DNA from: Mediterranea sp. An20
GTDB lineage: Bacteria > Bacteroidota > Bacteroidia > Bacteroidales > Bacteroidaceae
DNA length: 64,000 bases
Reading direction: 5' to 3'
Assembly: GCF_002160055.1 (NCBI RefSeq)
Contig: NZ_NFJV01000005.1
Span: forward strand, 62,001-126,000
Under the pieces are notes generated by a model. It saw nothing but the letters and a program-made list of their open reading frames with translations. It was not told the origin of the DNA and did no database searches. Within the stretch, counting starts at the first letter, position 1; the number at the start of each line of letters is the position of its first letter. Position numbers and translations under genes: made by a program. Positions 16,154 through 25,058 of the stretch are shown here, piece after piece.

Positions 16154-16705
16154 TTATTCCTTTATGGAATTGAGGTCACGGAACAGTATTACGTATTGCG
16201 GCCAATAATGGAATATGCTGTAAACAATGCCTAAAATCAGTCCAATTGTCATTATCCAGAAGCCAATACGGTGAAAAGTCCATACGCTCGGCAAAAGAAG
16301 GGCGAAAAAGAAAACAAGACACATGCCGATGAATATTTCACCCGATAAAGTCAGCAACTTGATAGTTGCAGTTTTTGAAAAAAGTTGTTTGGGAGAGAGG
16401 ACGGCTATGTTGATGCTCTTTAATTTGCGGTACAGATAAATGTACCATATTGCACCGATAGCGAGGAACGAAGACAGGTATATTTTCAGATAGAGAGGAA
16501 ACGCGATTGGATTGATGTTGTAGATTGCCGCAGCCACAAATATAATAGCTAGTAAGAGCAAAGATGTATATGCCTTGCGGAATTCTTTTAGTATCTTGGT
16601 CTGCGCTGTTTTGGAGGCTGACACGTTTATCTTTATATCGGTGTTTGTCTTGGCGAGCACCTGCTCAAGCGTTGACATGCTTTTTTTAAGTTCGTTGAGT
16701 TTCAT
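16154..16705 (-). CDS. Four-helix membrane protein paired with an ECF sigma factor
   Basis: The 183-residue protein has a polar N-terminal tail of about 48 residues (MKLNELKKSMSTLEQVLAKT, then KINVSASKTAQTK). Four hydrophobic helices follow, near residues 49-66, 72-92, 117-137 and 144-165. The start lies 1 bp after the stop of the sigma factor gene, so the two are surely co-translated. In ECF loci a membrane protein in this position is often the anti-sigma factor, and the cytoplasmic N-tail could bind the sigma factor. No known anti-sigma motif (HxxxCxxC zinc site, FecR) is visible, so this role is inferred from position only. Confidence 0.65.
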   Translation of the reverse strand: MKLNELKKSMSTLEQVLAKTNTDIKINVSASKTAQTKILKEFRKAYTSLLLLAIIFVAAAIYNINPIAFPLYLKIYLSSFLAIGAIWYIYLYRKLKSINIAVLSPKQLFSKTATIKLLTLSGEIFIGMCLVFFFALLLPSVWTFHRIGFWIMTIGLILGIVYSIFHYWPQYVILFRDLNSIKE

Positions 16706-16706
16706 A

Positions 16707-17198
16707 TTACATCTGTTTTGAAAGTTTGTCTTTAATACGGTGGATTTTAACTGCAACAGTATTGCGTTTAATGCCAAGTGTATCAGCTATTTCATCATAC
16801 GAATACTCATCAAGCCAAAGGAGTATGATAGCTTTCTCCATATCTTCAAGTCTATTAATTAGTGAGTGTAGAACTTGAAGATTCTCCTTTTGCGCATCGT
16901 CATTCTCGGAAGAGAGGTCGAGCAGACCAAAATCAACCGATACGGTTTCTATGTTTGATTTTGACGAACGCAAGGCCATGAGTGCCGAATTTACTGCTAC
17001 CCGATAAATCCATGTAGATATTTTGCTGTCACCTCGGAACTGTTTTAATCCCAGCCAGATGTTGACATAGATTTCTTGCCGAAGGTCATCAAACGGCAAT
17101 TTGTCGGTAGCATAGAAATAGCTGACCTTGTTGATAATTCGGGAGTGCTGCTTTATGAGCGAGGCAAAATCCCTTTCGTTAGTTGGTGGGTCTGTCAT
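16707..17198 (-). CDS. ECF-type RNA polymerase sigma factor
   Basis: The 163-residue protein has sigma region 2 (YATDKLPFDDLRQEIYVNIW, then FRGDSKISTWIYRVAVNSAL) and region 4 (LEDMEKAIILLWLDEYSYDE followed by IADTLGIKRNTVAVKIHRIK). There is no region 3, so it belongs to the ECF group. I chose MTDPPTNERDFASL as the start. It is the first gene of a two-gene unit with a membrane protein. A TACTTTTG element lies at 17291-17298 on the minus strand. The gene is more AT-rich than the flanking core genes. Confidence 0.88.
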   Translation of the reverse strand: MTDPPTNERDFASLIKQHSRIINKVSYFYATDKLPFDDLRQEIYVNIWLGLKQFRGDSKISTWIYRVAVNSALMALRSSKSNIETVSVDFGLLDLSSENDDAQKENLQVLHSLINRLEDMEKAIILLWLDEYSYDEIADTLGIKRNTVAVKIHRIKDKLSKQM

Positions 17199-17663
17199 AC
17201 TTCGTTTTTTTTTATTTTGCCTCGTTAGATGCAGATTTAGCCCCGAAAGTTTCATAAACGCGATTTATTTTAGGTATTTTTTTCTCTCTGCAAAAGTAGT
17301 AATAATCAGGTGAATACACACTCTCCATGAATGATATTTGAAGCTATTGTGCTTGTAGGTTCCTCGTTCTCTATTCACTTGGTGGATTGTTAGTCACCTA
17401 AATTCGTATTAGCCGACATTTTTACCTCAAGGCGTCCACCACCTACAAAAAACACTTATCAACTGTCAATATTTAGTTAAATATTACAGCTCAAACTCAA
17501 GTCTTTCCTAAACTTTTCATTCCCTCAAAGCAATTTTTTCACTCCCACCTTTCCTTAACTGATAGTTGTACCGTTATTTTCTCATGTAGCTGATATTCAG
17601 CGATAAAAGTCATTGAAAATCAACTCTACACAGAGCAACGGGCTTTCACGGTGATATTCTCTT
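17199..17663. other. AT-rich intergenic region with the sigma promoter and a 36-bp repeat copy
   Basis: This gap holds the likely -7 box of the sigma gene (17291-17298, minus strand) and one copy of a 36-bp element (17566-17601) that recurs at 19870-19905. I see no coding frame with family features. Confidence 0.5.
17566..17601. repeat. 36-bp element ending in GCTGATATTCAGC, copy 1
   Basis: It runs from TTGTACC through an ATTTTCT core to the palindrome GCTGATATTCAGC (17589-17601). The copy at 19870-19905 agrees at 32 of 36 positions and in the same orientation. Confidence 0.7.
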
Positions 17664-18212
17664 TTATAATGTAAGTAAATGCTTTTTCCCCTTTATATGT
17701 TCTTTTATTATTGAAACGGTTTCTCCAATAGAATAATCAGTTGTATTTATTACAAATGATTCATAATCACCAATCTTGGCGAATTGCTCCCACATTACTT
17801 CTACTAACTCAATATTTGCTTCTTTGCTTAATTTCGTTCGTTCAATTGCGCGTTTCATCGTTTCTTCTTTGTCTGCTCTTAATACAATGTAGTGAACCTC
17901 ATACCCCTCCTGTACAATCTTCATCCAAGGAGCTAAAAACCAAGGTCCTATTATTCCATCTACAATTACATCATACCCACCATGCGCATAACGTTTTGCG
18001 GCTTCTAAAAATGCTTCGACAACAACCAAATTCTGTTCTTGTGATTCAGGTAAATGTGGGGGTATTGCACCTTTACTCAAATAATGATAAAAATCATCTG
18101 TATGCATATGTACAGACTTTGCAAAATCAGATTCGTGTGCAACAATTGACGCTATTGTAGTCTTTCCTGTTCCGGGAGAACCGGTAATTATAATAATTCT
18201 ACCTTGATGCAT
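17664..18212 (-). CDS. P-loop kinase-like AAA protein
   Basis: The 182-residue protein starts MHQGRIIIITGSPGTGKTTI, a Walker A of the small-molecule kinase type (shikimate/gluconate kinase, zeta-toxin and chloramphenicol phosphotransferase relatives). HMHTDDFYHYLSKG could position a substrate and VIVDGIIGPWF gives a Walker B-like aspartate. There is an LID-like segment with Arg residues (KRAIERTKLS). It probably phosphorylates a small molecule in the cytoplasm, but the target is unknown. No antitoxin gene is adjacent. It is AT-rich, and stands alone in the accessory region. Confidence 0.75.
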   Translation of the reverse strand: MHQGRIIIITGSPGTGKTTIASIVAHESDFAKSVHMHTDDFYHYLSKGAIPPHLPESQEQNLVVVEAFLEAAKRYAHGGYDVIVDGIIGPWFLAPWMKIVQEGYEVHYIVLRADKEETMKRAIERTKLSKEANIELVEVMWEQFAKIGDYESFVINTTDYSIGETVSIIKEHIKGKKHLLTL

Positions 18213-18601
18213 ATATTTATATCTTATTTTTATGTATCCGCAAAAATATAAAAAGTGTCGTTCTTATGAAGAAAAAACGATATTAAAATAGGAATATATT
18301 AAAAATGAGCTACTTATGAGTATTTCTCATAGAACGAGGTAATGACTTGGGAATAGTCACAAATTCTGTGATGTGTGGTGTATTTCTGTCAAACAACTTT
18401 TATTTGATGCAAATGTACACAAATAAAACGAACGAAAAGAAGAATAAGCATTTTTTCTTTCCATGGTATTGTGACTATGCGGAGAGACAGCCCTTTGACG
18501 AAATAAAACATCGCCATACACTCAAAGAGGTTGGCGATGTCGCGGAAGGTCGGTATGATTGGAAGATTGAAAGAGGGCGAGGTGGAGTCACCCTATAATG
18601 G
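18213..18601. other. AT-rich gap between two minus-strand genes
   Basis: About 390 bp. An 83-codon plus-strand frame (18347-18598) is open, but it has no recognisable domain and ends 3 bp from the end of the lipoprotein gene. No convincing promoter or RNA gene was seen. Confidence 0.4.
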
Positions 18602-19435
18602 TTATTGCTTTTTTATTGTAAATTCCAACTTTTGAAGTCCCTTTTTATAAACATTGGCAAGGATGAGTGCGTAACGGACTTCTTCACCGGATTGCATGGA
18701 TTGAATACGGGTAAACTCATCTTCGGGTACAACATCCTTAAACATCGGACCATGTGAACCGTTGCTTACCAATCGAATGTCATCGGTGAACGGAGACAGA
18801 ACAAACGAATACATTGCCATGTAAGGCACGGACTCGAATTTCACCCAATTGGGGTCTCCTTTGTCAAGGACATCTTCCAACCAAATACGGGCGTTGTCGT
18901 ATGACGGCAGCGATGAGCCATAACCGTCATCATAGAATATTTTACCATTCGCATCGACAATATATCCCTTGCTGGTTGCGTACTTCTCGAAAGGACACAA
19001 ATCATGGTATTCGATATCTTCTTCCGATGTTATCTCTTCATCAACCGGAACTTCTGGTTCCGTGACAACTCTGTCCTCAAGAATACGGATAAGCGAATAA
19101 GTACGGTCGGAAGCATCCGCAGGTGGATTTGCAAGGATTGTCCGCCTTACCGAGAGATAATACTCATGCCCTCTTTCGTAGGTAAAACCTTCAATTTTTC
19201 CAAAACCGAGAGGTTCCCATACTCCAGGATTATCTTCCGACATGACAAGCATACACTCGATGGGATTCTCCTTCTTGTCGTCGCCCCATGCATACATCAC
19301 GCCTGTTTCTGCTGAAATCTGCATTCTAATCTCTTTGACAGAATCTTTAGGCTCATCATCGTTACTACATGCTGTTAGTCCTACCACTGCAAACATAGCC
19401 ATAAGCAGTATTCCGAAAAAGTCTTTCGTATTCAT
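18602..19435 (-). CDS. DUF4377-type lipoprotein
   Basis: The 277-residue protein has a lipoprotein signal (ILLMAMFAVVGLTACSNDDE) with lipobox LTAC and Cys near residue 23. The acidic residues after the Cys fit surface or outer-membrane sorting in Bacteroidetes. The region with GDDKKENPIECMLVMSED and FTYERGHEYYLSVRRTILAN, ending RTYSLIRIL, looks like DUF4377. A longer C-terminal part with VLDKGDPNWVKFES is unassigned. Function is unknown. A TACCTTTG element at 19556-19563 on the minus strand is a candidate -7 box. Confidence 0.8.
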   Translation of the reverse strand: MNTKDFFGILLMAMFAVVGLTACSNDDEPKDSVKEIRMQISAETGVMYAWGDDKKENPIECMLVMSEDNPGVWEPLGFGKIEGFTYERGHEYYLSVRRTILANPPADASDRTYSLIRILEDRVVTEPEVPVDEEITSEEDIEYHDLCPFEKYATSKGYIVDANGKIFYDDGYGSSLPSYDNARIWLEDVLDKGDPNWVKFESVPYMAMYSFVLSPFTDDIRLVSNGSHGPMFKDVVPEDEFTRIQSMQSGEEVRYALILANVYKKGLQKLEFTIKKQ

Positions 19436-19818
19436 TTTTATCTTTTTAATTGTTAGCTATTATAAAAATGCAAAAACTATAAAAACATTGCATCTCGAAT
19501 GCACTTTTTATTTCGTATGTCTTGAATAAAGTTGCTCCAATCCACAATCCAAATACAAAGGTAGTGAATTTCCTATCAATGACCTTCTTCGCAGAGCAAA
19601 AATCAGAGTTTTAAGACTTATTTCATACGCCATTTGTACCTCTATTGCTTCATAACACACATAAAGCTATGGTTTTCACCGATAATCAATAATTCCCCGA
19701 CAAGTCCTCTGCTGTTTTGCCCCCGTTCCGACAGACCTGCGTAAAAAGACAAAAATGCCTACTGATTGTTAAGTTTTTGTTAAATCTTCATCTTCGCACG
19801 CATCTTCTTCCTTTCCAC
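19436..19818. other. Intergenic region upstream of the lipoprotein gene
   Basis: About 380 AT-rich bases. They hold the minus-strand TACCTTTG at 19556-19563. The end near 19818 borders the RND remnant. No gene is supported. Confidence 0.4.
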
Positions 19819-20286
19819 TCACTCTCTCAAAAGACAGCTTATATACCCCGTTTCTCCTTTGCCGGATTTTTGTACCTTTATTTTCTTATATTGCTGATAT
19901 TCAGCAACAAATACTCTCTCATATGTATTCCACATGAACGATGATATGGCATCATCCACTTTGTCGGGTTGGAAAAATATCTTCTCCGTATGAAAACCAG
20001 CTGGAATATCCCTTGTTATTTCTGCCAGACGAGCGTCCACAGCCTTGCCCACATCGGGCACAATGGCATCCTGCTCCAATGCCATGCAAATGGCCAACGC
20101 TGGTTTACCATTCACGAAAAAACCGTTGCGTTGTGGTTCTGAATACTCCCGTTCCACACGGGCTATATCACCGATGCGCAACTGTTTACCGTCCAATGTC
20201 TTTATAAGCAGGTTGCGTATGTCTTCCTCGTCTTTTATATCCTCGTTCACATAGAGGGAGATGCGCTCATCGCCGCTTTTCCATCC
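19819..20286 (-). pseudogene. Fragment of an RND efflux permease
   Basis: Reading from 20286 down, the frame gives KSGDERISLYVNEDIKDEED, then LRIGDIARVEREYSEPQRNG, FFVNGKPALAICMALEQDA and FFQPDKVDDAISSFMWN. This is the periplasmic porter region and the lead into a membrane helix of an AcrB/MexB-type pump. A full pump has about 1,000 residues; only about 120 remain (roughly 19927-20283). The frame is blocked upstream by a TGA at 20287-20289. Downstream it loses all RND likeness after FMWN and runs into an unrelated tail coding VAEYQQYKKIKV, which is the 36-bp repeat. It cannot make a working transporter. Confidence 0.75.
19870..19905. repeat. 36-bp element ending in GCTGATATTCAGC, copy 2
   Basis: This is the second copy of the element at 17566-17601, with four differences in 36 positions. 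The palindrome is at 19893-19905. It lies within about 25 bp of the point where RND homology ends. Confidence 0.7.
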
Positions 20287-20610
20287 TCACGGAAAGACCG
20301 TATCTTCGAACGTTTCATGCAACTGCTCAAGGAACATTATACTTCTGAGCGTAATATCGGTTTTTATGCTGACAAATTGTGCCTATCACCCAAGTACCTC
20401 TCGCAGATGGTGCTTGCCGCCAGCGGTCGTCATGTGAAAGATTGGGTGCAGGATTACGTTATACTGGAAGCAAAAGCCCTGCTGAGAAGCCGGCAGTACA
20501 CGGTGCTGCAAGTAAGCGATATGTTGAATTTTCCCAACCAATCGTTCTTCGGGGTCTATTTCAAGAAAGCCGTAGGCTGTTCGCTATCGATGTATCAAAA
20601 TATGGAGTAG
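20281..20610 (+). pseudogene. Beheaded AraC-family regulator (C-terminal HTH only)
   Basis: The frame reads SSRKDRIFERFMQLLKEHYT, then IGFYADKLCLSPKYLSQMVL, VQDYVILEAKALLRSRQY and SDMLNFPNQSFFGVYFKKAV. This is a full AraC double helix-turn-helix, but the N-terminal sensor domain is missing. Homology starts exactly at the border with the divergent RND fragment near 20283, so the sensor half was deleted. An ATG at 20317 could in principle give a 97-residue DNA-binding peptide, but no promoter is evident. Confidence 0.7.
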
Positions 20611-20999
20611 CTGATTATTGTTTTTTGACCAACGGGATATAGGTTCAAGTTTGTAATAATGGGGAGTAAACAATTTCATATTTATATGTTCGAAATACAA
20701 ACTTGTTCCTTCAGAGTGCCTTTCCCCTAATAAACTAGTTTGTTTTCAGGCGCTTAGAAGCCGACTTCCCAGCTATAGGGAGTCGGCTTCCAAAGTATAA
20801 ACGTTTTTTCCGGAATGCCTAGGGTATGCCGTATCCATGAAAGATGCTCTGAACCCCTTGGTAAGAAATGCTATTTTCTCCTCATTTTCAGGGGAGAGTG
20901 GTAAACTGTAAGATGGGCGTGAAATATCCTCGACAACAAATACTCCGATAAATCATTTTGCATACTTGCTTATTTGTTTCAGCTTGTTTTGTAGGGAGT
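20611..20999. other. Intergenic region with a GC-rich hairpin
   Basis: About 390 bp between the AraC remnant and the serine hydrolase gene. GAAGCCGACT (20757-20766) pairs with AGTCGGCTTC (20781-20790) in a ten-pair stem, extended by a bulged CCC/GGG. No T run follows. No coding frame is supported. Confidence 0.5.
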
Positions 21000-22163
21000 T
21001 TAAAGGTGTAACGGTGAATCGGCATCCAATATCTTCATGGCAATGTCCAGATAGCGTGTCATGTCTACGGTGAAAGGTCCGCAGTAGACATCATGCCGTT
21101 TTCTTCCCAAGCGGACAACGATGGCCTGGCGTGAGGGGATGGCAAAGATGTATTGTCCCAACATTCCCCGGAGGCAAGGAATCTGCTCGCCCCGGTAAGG
21201 GAAGAGCCACGTCTGGAGTCCGTAATAGGAGAGAGAGTCCTTTCCCCACTGGTCGCGGAGGTAGGAAGCGGGGTGCATCAGTTCGTCCATATAGCCAGTT
21301 GACACCAATTGTTTTCCGTTCCAATTGCCATGGTGGAGCAAGAGTCGTCCGAAGCGGGCAGCGTCGCGTGCTGTGGTGTGAAAGCAGCAGAAGGCTTTTT
21401 CATCGCCTCCTTCTTTGTCGAGCAGCCAGTAGGCATCACGTTCGGCCTGCATCGGTTTCCATAGTTTTTCTTCGGCGTATTTGCTTAAGGTCTGTCCCGT
21501 GGCAGCTTCGAGTGCGAATGCCAATAACTGGGTCTCGCCGCTGCGGTAGGAGAATTGCACGCCAGGTTCTTCTGTTACATCCAGATTGGTTACCAGTTCG
21601 TAGAGGTCGTTGCCATAGTATCCGTGAGTGGTGACGGAGAAGAGCGAGGCATAGGCTTCGTCCCATGCCATGCCCCCGCTCATGGTCAGGAGGTGGCGCA
21701 GGGTGACATCGGCCTGGCGCCCTTGGGTATAGGTAGGTATATAGCTCGATACAAGATCATCGAGGCTTTGTATTTTTCCTTCATCGAGGGCAATGCCAGT
21801 GAGCAGGCCAACGATAGTTTTGGTGGCAGAATAAAGGTTAGAGGTCAGGGTGTCGTTCCACCCATCGCGGTACGATTCGAATAGAATGCTATCATGACGG
21901 ATGACAAGGAAGGAGAGGGTGTGCAGTGAGTCGAGGTAGGCAGCATCATCCGCGGTGAGTCGGTATTGATTGTATTGCCTGTCGTGGGGCCAGTGCCAGA
22001 CGTTGGCAGAATTATGGCGCACGGTGTCGTGGTGGAAAGTCTCTAAATCGTCTACGACAGGCATCAGGTGGATAAGTGCCTGGCGGGCGTAGTAGGGCAA
22101 GGAGAAGTAGGTGATACCCCCTATCACCAGCAAGGAGAGGCAAATGTAGATTGTGCGTTTCAC
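21000..22163 (-). CDS. Serine hydrolase of the beta-lactamase/6-aminohexanoate-dimer hydrolase type
   Basis: The 387-residue protein has a signal anchor (YICLSLLVIGGITYFSLPYY) and a class C-like hydrolase fold. The nucleophile motif SxxK is in NLYSATKTIVGLLTGIALDE. The second motif is FSYRSGETQLLAFAL (YxS, as in NylB-type hydrolases). The usual KTG is not obvious; the matching region is in MLGQYIFAIPSRQAIVVRL. It probably acts in the periplasm on an amide or ester. Its substrate is unknown, and beta-lactam resistance should not be inferred. Confidence 0.82.
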   Translation of the reverse strand: MKRTIYICLSLLVIGGITYFSLPYYARQALIHLMPVVDDLETFHHDTVRHNSANVWHWPHDRQYNQYRLTADDAAYLDSLHTLSFLVIRHDSILFESYRDGWNDTLTSNLYSATKTIVGLLTGIALDEGKIQSLDDLVSSYIPTYTQGRQADVTLRHLLTMSGGMAWDEAYASLFSVTTHGYYGNDLYELVTNLDVTEEPGVQFSYRSGETQLLAFALEAATGQTLSKYAEEKLWKPMQAERDAYWLLDKEGGDEKAFCCFHTTARDAARFGRLLLHHGNWNGKQLVSTGYMDELMHPASYLRDQWGKDSLSYYGLQTWLFPYRGEQIPCLRGMLGQYIFAIPSRQAIVVRLGRKRHDVYCGPFTVDMTRYLDIAMKILDADSPLHL

Positions 22164-22208
22164 TTGTCAAATAAAGAATTAAGAACGGAGCATGATGAAC
22201 AAACAAAC

Positions 22209-22260
22209 GAAGAATGAAGAACCGCAGCCGGATGGATGGCCTGCAAATTCTTCATTCTTC
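22209..22260. repeat. GAAGAATGAAGAA inverted repeat, copy 1
   Basis: GAAGAATGAAGAA (22209-22221) and its exact reverse complement (22248-22260) are separated by 26 bp of GC-richer sequence. It lies between the serine hydrolase start and the end of glyA. A second copy is at 25560-25645. Confidence 0.75.
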
Positions 22261-22276
22261 ATTGTCAGTTCTTCAT

Positions 22277-23557
22277 TTAATAGGCAAAAAGCGGATAGTT
22301 CTTCATCGTTTCGTTGACGCGGGCACGGACTTGTGCAATGACTTGCTCGTTGTCTACGTTGCTGAGGACTGTTTCAATCATCTCGGCAATTTCCAGCATG
22401 AGGTCTTCCTTGGCGCCGCGTGTGGTGATGGCAGGCGTGCCCAGGCGGATACCCGATGTTTGGAAAGCCGAACGGGTGTCGAATGGCACCATATTCTTGT
22501 TCACCGTGATGTCGGCTGATACGAGCGCCTTTTCTGCCACCTTACCCGTCAGGTCAGGATATTTCGTGCGGAGATCCACCAGCATCGAGTGATTGTCCGT
22601 ACCTCCGCTGACGATGCTGAATCCACGGTCGATGAGTGCTTGAGCCAATACAGCGGCATTCTTCTTCACTTGCGTGGCATATTCTTTCCACTCCGGTTGC
22701 AGAATCTCGTTGAAAGCTACAGCTTTGGCTGCGATGACATGTTCCAGCGGTCCGCCTTGTATGCCGGGGAAGACAGCAGAGTCGAGCAGTTGCGACATCA
22801 TCTTCACCTCACCTTTTGGTGTCTTCTTGCCCCAGGGATTGGGGAAGTCTTTGCCCATCAGGATAATGCCTCCGCGGGGTCCGCGCAATGTCTTGTGGGT
22901 GGTAGAAGTGACGATGTGGGCATATTTCACCGGGTTGTCTAATAGGCCGGCAGCAATAAGTCCGGCCGGGTGAGCCATGTCAATCATAAGAATGGCGCCC
23001 ACCTTATCGGCAATGTCGCGCATACGTTGGTAATCCCATTCGCGGGAGTAAGCCGAACCTCCGCCGATAATCATCTTGGGGCGTTCGCGCAAGGCGATTT
23101 CCTCCATCTGGTCATAATCTACACGGCCTGTTTCCTTGTTCAGATTGTATTCGCAAGGCGTGTAGAGAATGCCGGAAGTGTTGACATGAGAGCCGTGCGA
23201 CAAGTGTCCGCCGTGAGCCAGGTTGAGGCCCATGAACTTGTCTCCCGGGTTGAGTACAGCCAGGAAAACGGCAGCATTGGCCTGTGCGCCCGAGTGGGGT
23301 TGCACGTTGGCCCATTCGGCGCCGAATATCTGCTTAATACGTTCGATGGCCAAGCGTTCGCTTTCGTCCACCACTTCGCATCCGCCGTAGTAGCGTTTGC
23401 CGGGATAGCCTTCGGCATATTTGTTGGTCAGGCAGGAGCCCATGGCCTGCATTACTTCGTCGCTTACAAAGTTCTCGGAGGCAATCAGTTCGATGCCCTT
23501 TAACTGACGTTGGTGTTCTCTTTCGATGATGTCGAAAATCAGGTCGTCTCTTTTCAT
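22277..23557 (-). CDS. glyA: Serine hydroxymethyltransferase
   Basis: The 426-residue cytoplasmic PLP enzyme interconverts serine and glycine and supplies 5,10-methylene-THF. Family motifs are all present: [52 protein letters not shown], and the PLP-lysine in [15 protein letters not shown]. Length is normal. A -7-like TACCTTTG at 23683-23690 (minus strand), with TTTC 21 bp upstream, implies an untranslated leader of about 120 nt that can fold (23596-23659). Confidence 0.97.
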   Translation of the reverse strand: MKRDDLIFDIIEREHQRQLKGIELIASENFVSDEVMQAMGSCLTNKYAEGYPGKRYYGGCEVVDESERLAIERIKQIFGAEWANVQPHSGAQANAAVFLAVLNPGDKFMGLNLAHGGHLSHGSHVNTSGILYTPCEYNLNKETGRVDYDQMEEIALRERPKMIIGGGSAYSREWDYQRMRDIADKVGAILMIDMAHPAGLIAAGLLDNPVKYAHIVTSTTHKTLRGPRGGIILMGKDFPNPWGKKTPKGEVKMMSQLLDSAVFPGIQGGPLEHVIAAKAVAFNEILQPEWKEYATQVKKNAAVLAQALIDRGFSIVSGGTDNHSMLVDLRTKYPDLTGKVAEKALVSADITVNKNMVPFDTRSAFQTSGIRLGTPAITTRGAKEDLMLEIAEMIETVLSNVDNEQVIAQVRARVNETMKNYPLFAY

Positions 23558-23595
23558 TTGTATGGATATTAAATGAATAATTTAACAATAAACAG

Positions 23596-23659
23596 TAGCG
23601 GGCGGCAGGTGCAGACTGTAGGAGCCTGTCATCCGTAGCTGTAGGGTTTTGCCCCGCTA
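23596..23659 (-). promoter_or_regulatory. Structured leader upstream of glyA
   Basis: TAGCGGG (23596-23602) and CCCGCTA (23653-23659) can close a multi-branched fold, with a GGC/GCC extension and an inner CAGG/CCTG pairing. It sits inside the likely 5' untranslated region of glyA. It does not match a riboswitch consensus that I can recall. Confidence 0.4.
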
Positions 23660-23682
23660 ATTTTTCTTTTCCGCTTCGTTTG

Positions 23683-23715
23683 CAAAGGTAGGATAAATTA
23701 ATGAATTCCGGGAAA
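23683..23715 (-). promoter_or_regulatory. Promoter of glyA
   Basis: On the minus strand, TTTC (23712-23715) and TACCTTTG (23683-23690) are 21 bp apart, as in Bacteroides sigma-ABfr promoters. Confidence 0.5.
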
Positions 23716-23737
23716 GAATCGGCGGGAATTTATGCCA

Positions 23738-24481
23738 TTAAAAGAATACCCCCAGCGAGAAACTCAGTATGTTGTCGCGTCGGCGGAAGCGGATGGTATT
23801 ATCTGTTTCGCTTTCATCAGCCGGTTGGCAAGTTACTCCTTTGGACATGTCAAGCAAACCGATGTCGTAGCGGAAGTCGAAAAAGATGCGTGATATTGTG
23901 ACGGCCACGCCCAATGTAAAACTCAGATTGAGCGGCCGAAGTTCTTCGTGGATGTTGGTCTGGTCGAAGTTTCTGAATGTGACGTCACTTTTGTCCCGCC
24001 AGATATATCGTATTTTAGGACCTCCGAACGCCGACATGGCGTAGGGGCCCGTCTTGATAAAATTATACCCATAGATGACAGGTATGTCGATGCTGTGTAT
24101 CTTCGACTCAATGGAAGCCGTTGTGGTTGCAACGGACCCGGCTGCACTGGGTAGTCCGGGTTTGTTGAATGACACGTCACACTGGTTGACGTTGTACGAA
24201 ACTTCAGGTTGCAGGAAATGCTTGCCGAAGTTGATGCGCATGAACAACGAGGCGAAATACCCCACTTTGTAGTTGTTTTGCACCTGCTCGACAGGCGTAC
24301 CGCCTATACTGAAGTCATTCAGCAGCGAGAGAGCAGCGGTGAAGCCCGCTTTTGCGCCGAAGTTGGCGGTGACGGGTTGTTCTTCTTTTTTCCCGTCATT
24401 TCCCGGCTTCGTTTGCCCCCACAGGAGAGGAGAGCATAGCAGGAGCAGGCAGAGGTTTAACAGAAATGGTGAGGTGCGCAT
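23738..24481 (-). CDS. Outer-membrane beta-barrel protein (PorT-like)
   Basis: The 247-residue protein has a signal peptide (FLLNLCLLLLCSPLLWGQ). Beta-strand-rich sequence follows: FGAKAGFTAALSLLND, YKVGYFASLFMRINFGKHFL, then QPEVSYNV and DIPVIYGYNF. It ends in ILSFSLGVFF with a terminal Phe. This is the OMP_b-brl_2/PorT-like layout of small Bacteroidetes barrels. Function is unknown. It ends up 4 bp from the start of the flavin reductase gene's stop (24486), so it may be co-transcribed with the pyr genes. Confidence 0.72.
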   Translation of the reverse strand: MRTSPFLLNLCLLLLCSPLLWGQTKPGNDGKKEEQPVTANFGAKAGFTAALSLLNDFSIGGTPVEQVQNNYKVGYFASLFMRINFGKHFLQPEVSYNVNQCDVSFNKPGLPSAAGSVATTTASIESKIHSIDIPVIYGYNFIKTGPYAMSAFGGPKIRYIWRDKSDVTFRNFDQTNIHEELRPLNLSFTLGVAVTISRIFFDFRYDIGLLDMSKGVTCQPADESETDNTIRFRRRDNILSFSLGVFF

Positions 24482-24485
24482 GGGG

Positions 24486-25058
24486 TTAACGGTCTTTTTT
24501 CTTTTCTACCGACCAGCCAAATTTACCGATACGGCTGCCCAGTTCGTAATAATTGCCGTGTACGTAAACCAGCGGGTGACTTTCGGACAATTCAAACTTG
24601 CCAGTATCTGGGTTGAGGTAGCGTTCGTCGGCGCGCACGTTTACCACGTCGGCTATGAACATATCGTGCGAACCGAGCGAAAGGATTTCCTTGACGCGGC
24701 ATTCGATACACAACGGAGATTCTTCCACTAAGGGGGCACTGACCACGGTGCATCGGCCAGGGGTGAGCCCCATTTCATGGAACTTGTTGTAGTCTCGTCC
24801 GGAGCGCACGCCGCACCAGTCAGTGGCCCGTGCCATGTCGGTGGTGGTGAGGTTGATGACGAACTCCATGCGGCGCCGGATGATGTCGTAGGAATGGCGT
24901 TCGGGGCGCACGGAAATGTAGCACATCGGCGGGTTGGTGCATAACGTGCCTGTCCATGCCACGGTCAGGAGGTTATACTCGTCGGGTGTACTTCCACAAC
25001 TCACCAGAACGGCGGGCAGGGGGTATATCATGGTGCCTGGTTTCCAGTCTTGTTTCAT
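24486..25058 (-). CDS. Flavin reductase-family protein
   Basis: The 190-residue protein begins [20 protein letters not shown], then [20 protein letters not shown] and [14 protein letters not shown]. This is the FMN-binding split-barrel of flavin reductase-like proteins. It probably reduces or binds FMN in the cytoplasm, and the partner is unknown. The ATG overlaps the pyrI stop by four bases, so I chose it over the longer frame starting at 25118. Coupling to pyrI suggests a link with pyrimidine metabolism, but this is position only. Confidence 0.85.
   Translation of the reverse strand: MKQDWKPGTMIYPLPAVLVSCGSTPDEYNLLTVAWTGTLCTNPPMCYISVRPERHSYDIIRRRMEFVINLTTTDMARATDWCGVRSGRDYNKFHEMGLTPGRCTVVSAPLVEESPLCIECRVKEILSLGSHDMFIADVVNVRADERYLNPDTGKFELSESHPLVYVHGNYYELGSRIGKFGWSVEKKKDR

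Noticed and set aside
18347..18598. 83-codon plus-strand open frame
   Set aside because: Low-complexity Lys/Asn and Phe stretches, no recognisable domain, and it is squeezed against the end of the lipoprotein gene.
21000..22163. Possible beta-lactamase resistance gene
   Set aside because: The SxxK and YxS motifs fit general class C-like serine hydrolases and NylB relatives; the KTG motif is not clear, so a resistance call is not justified.
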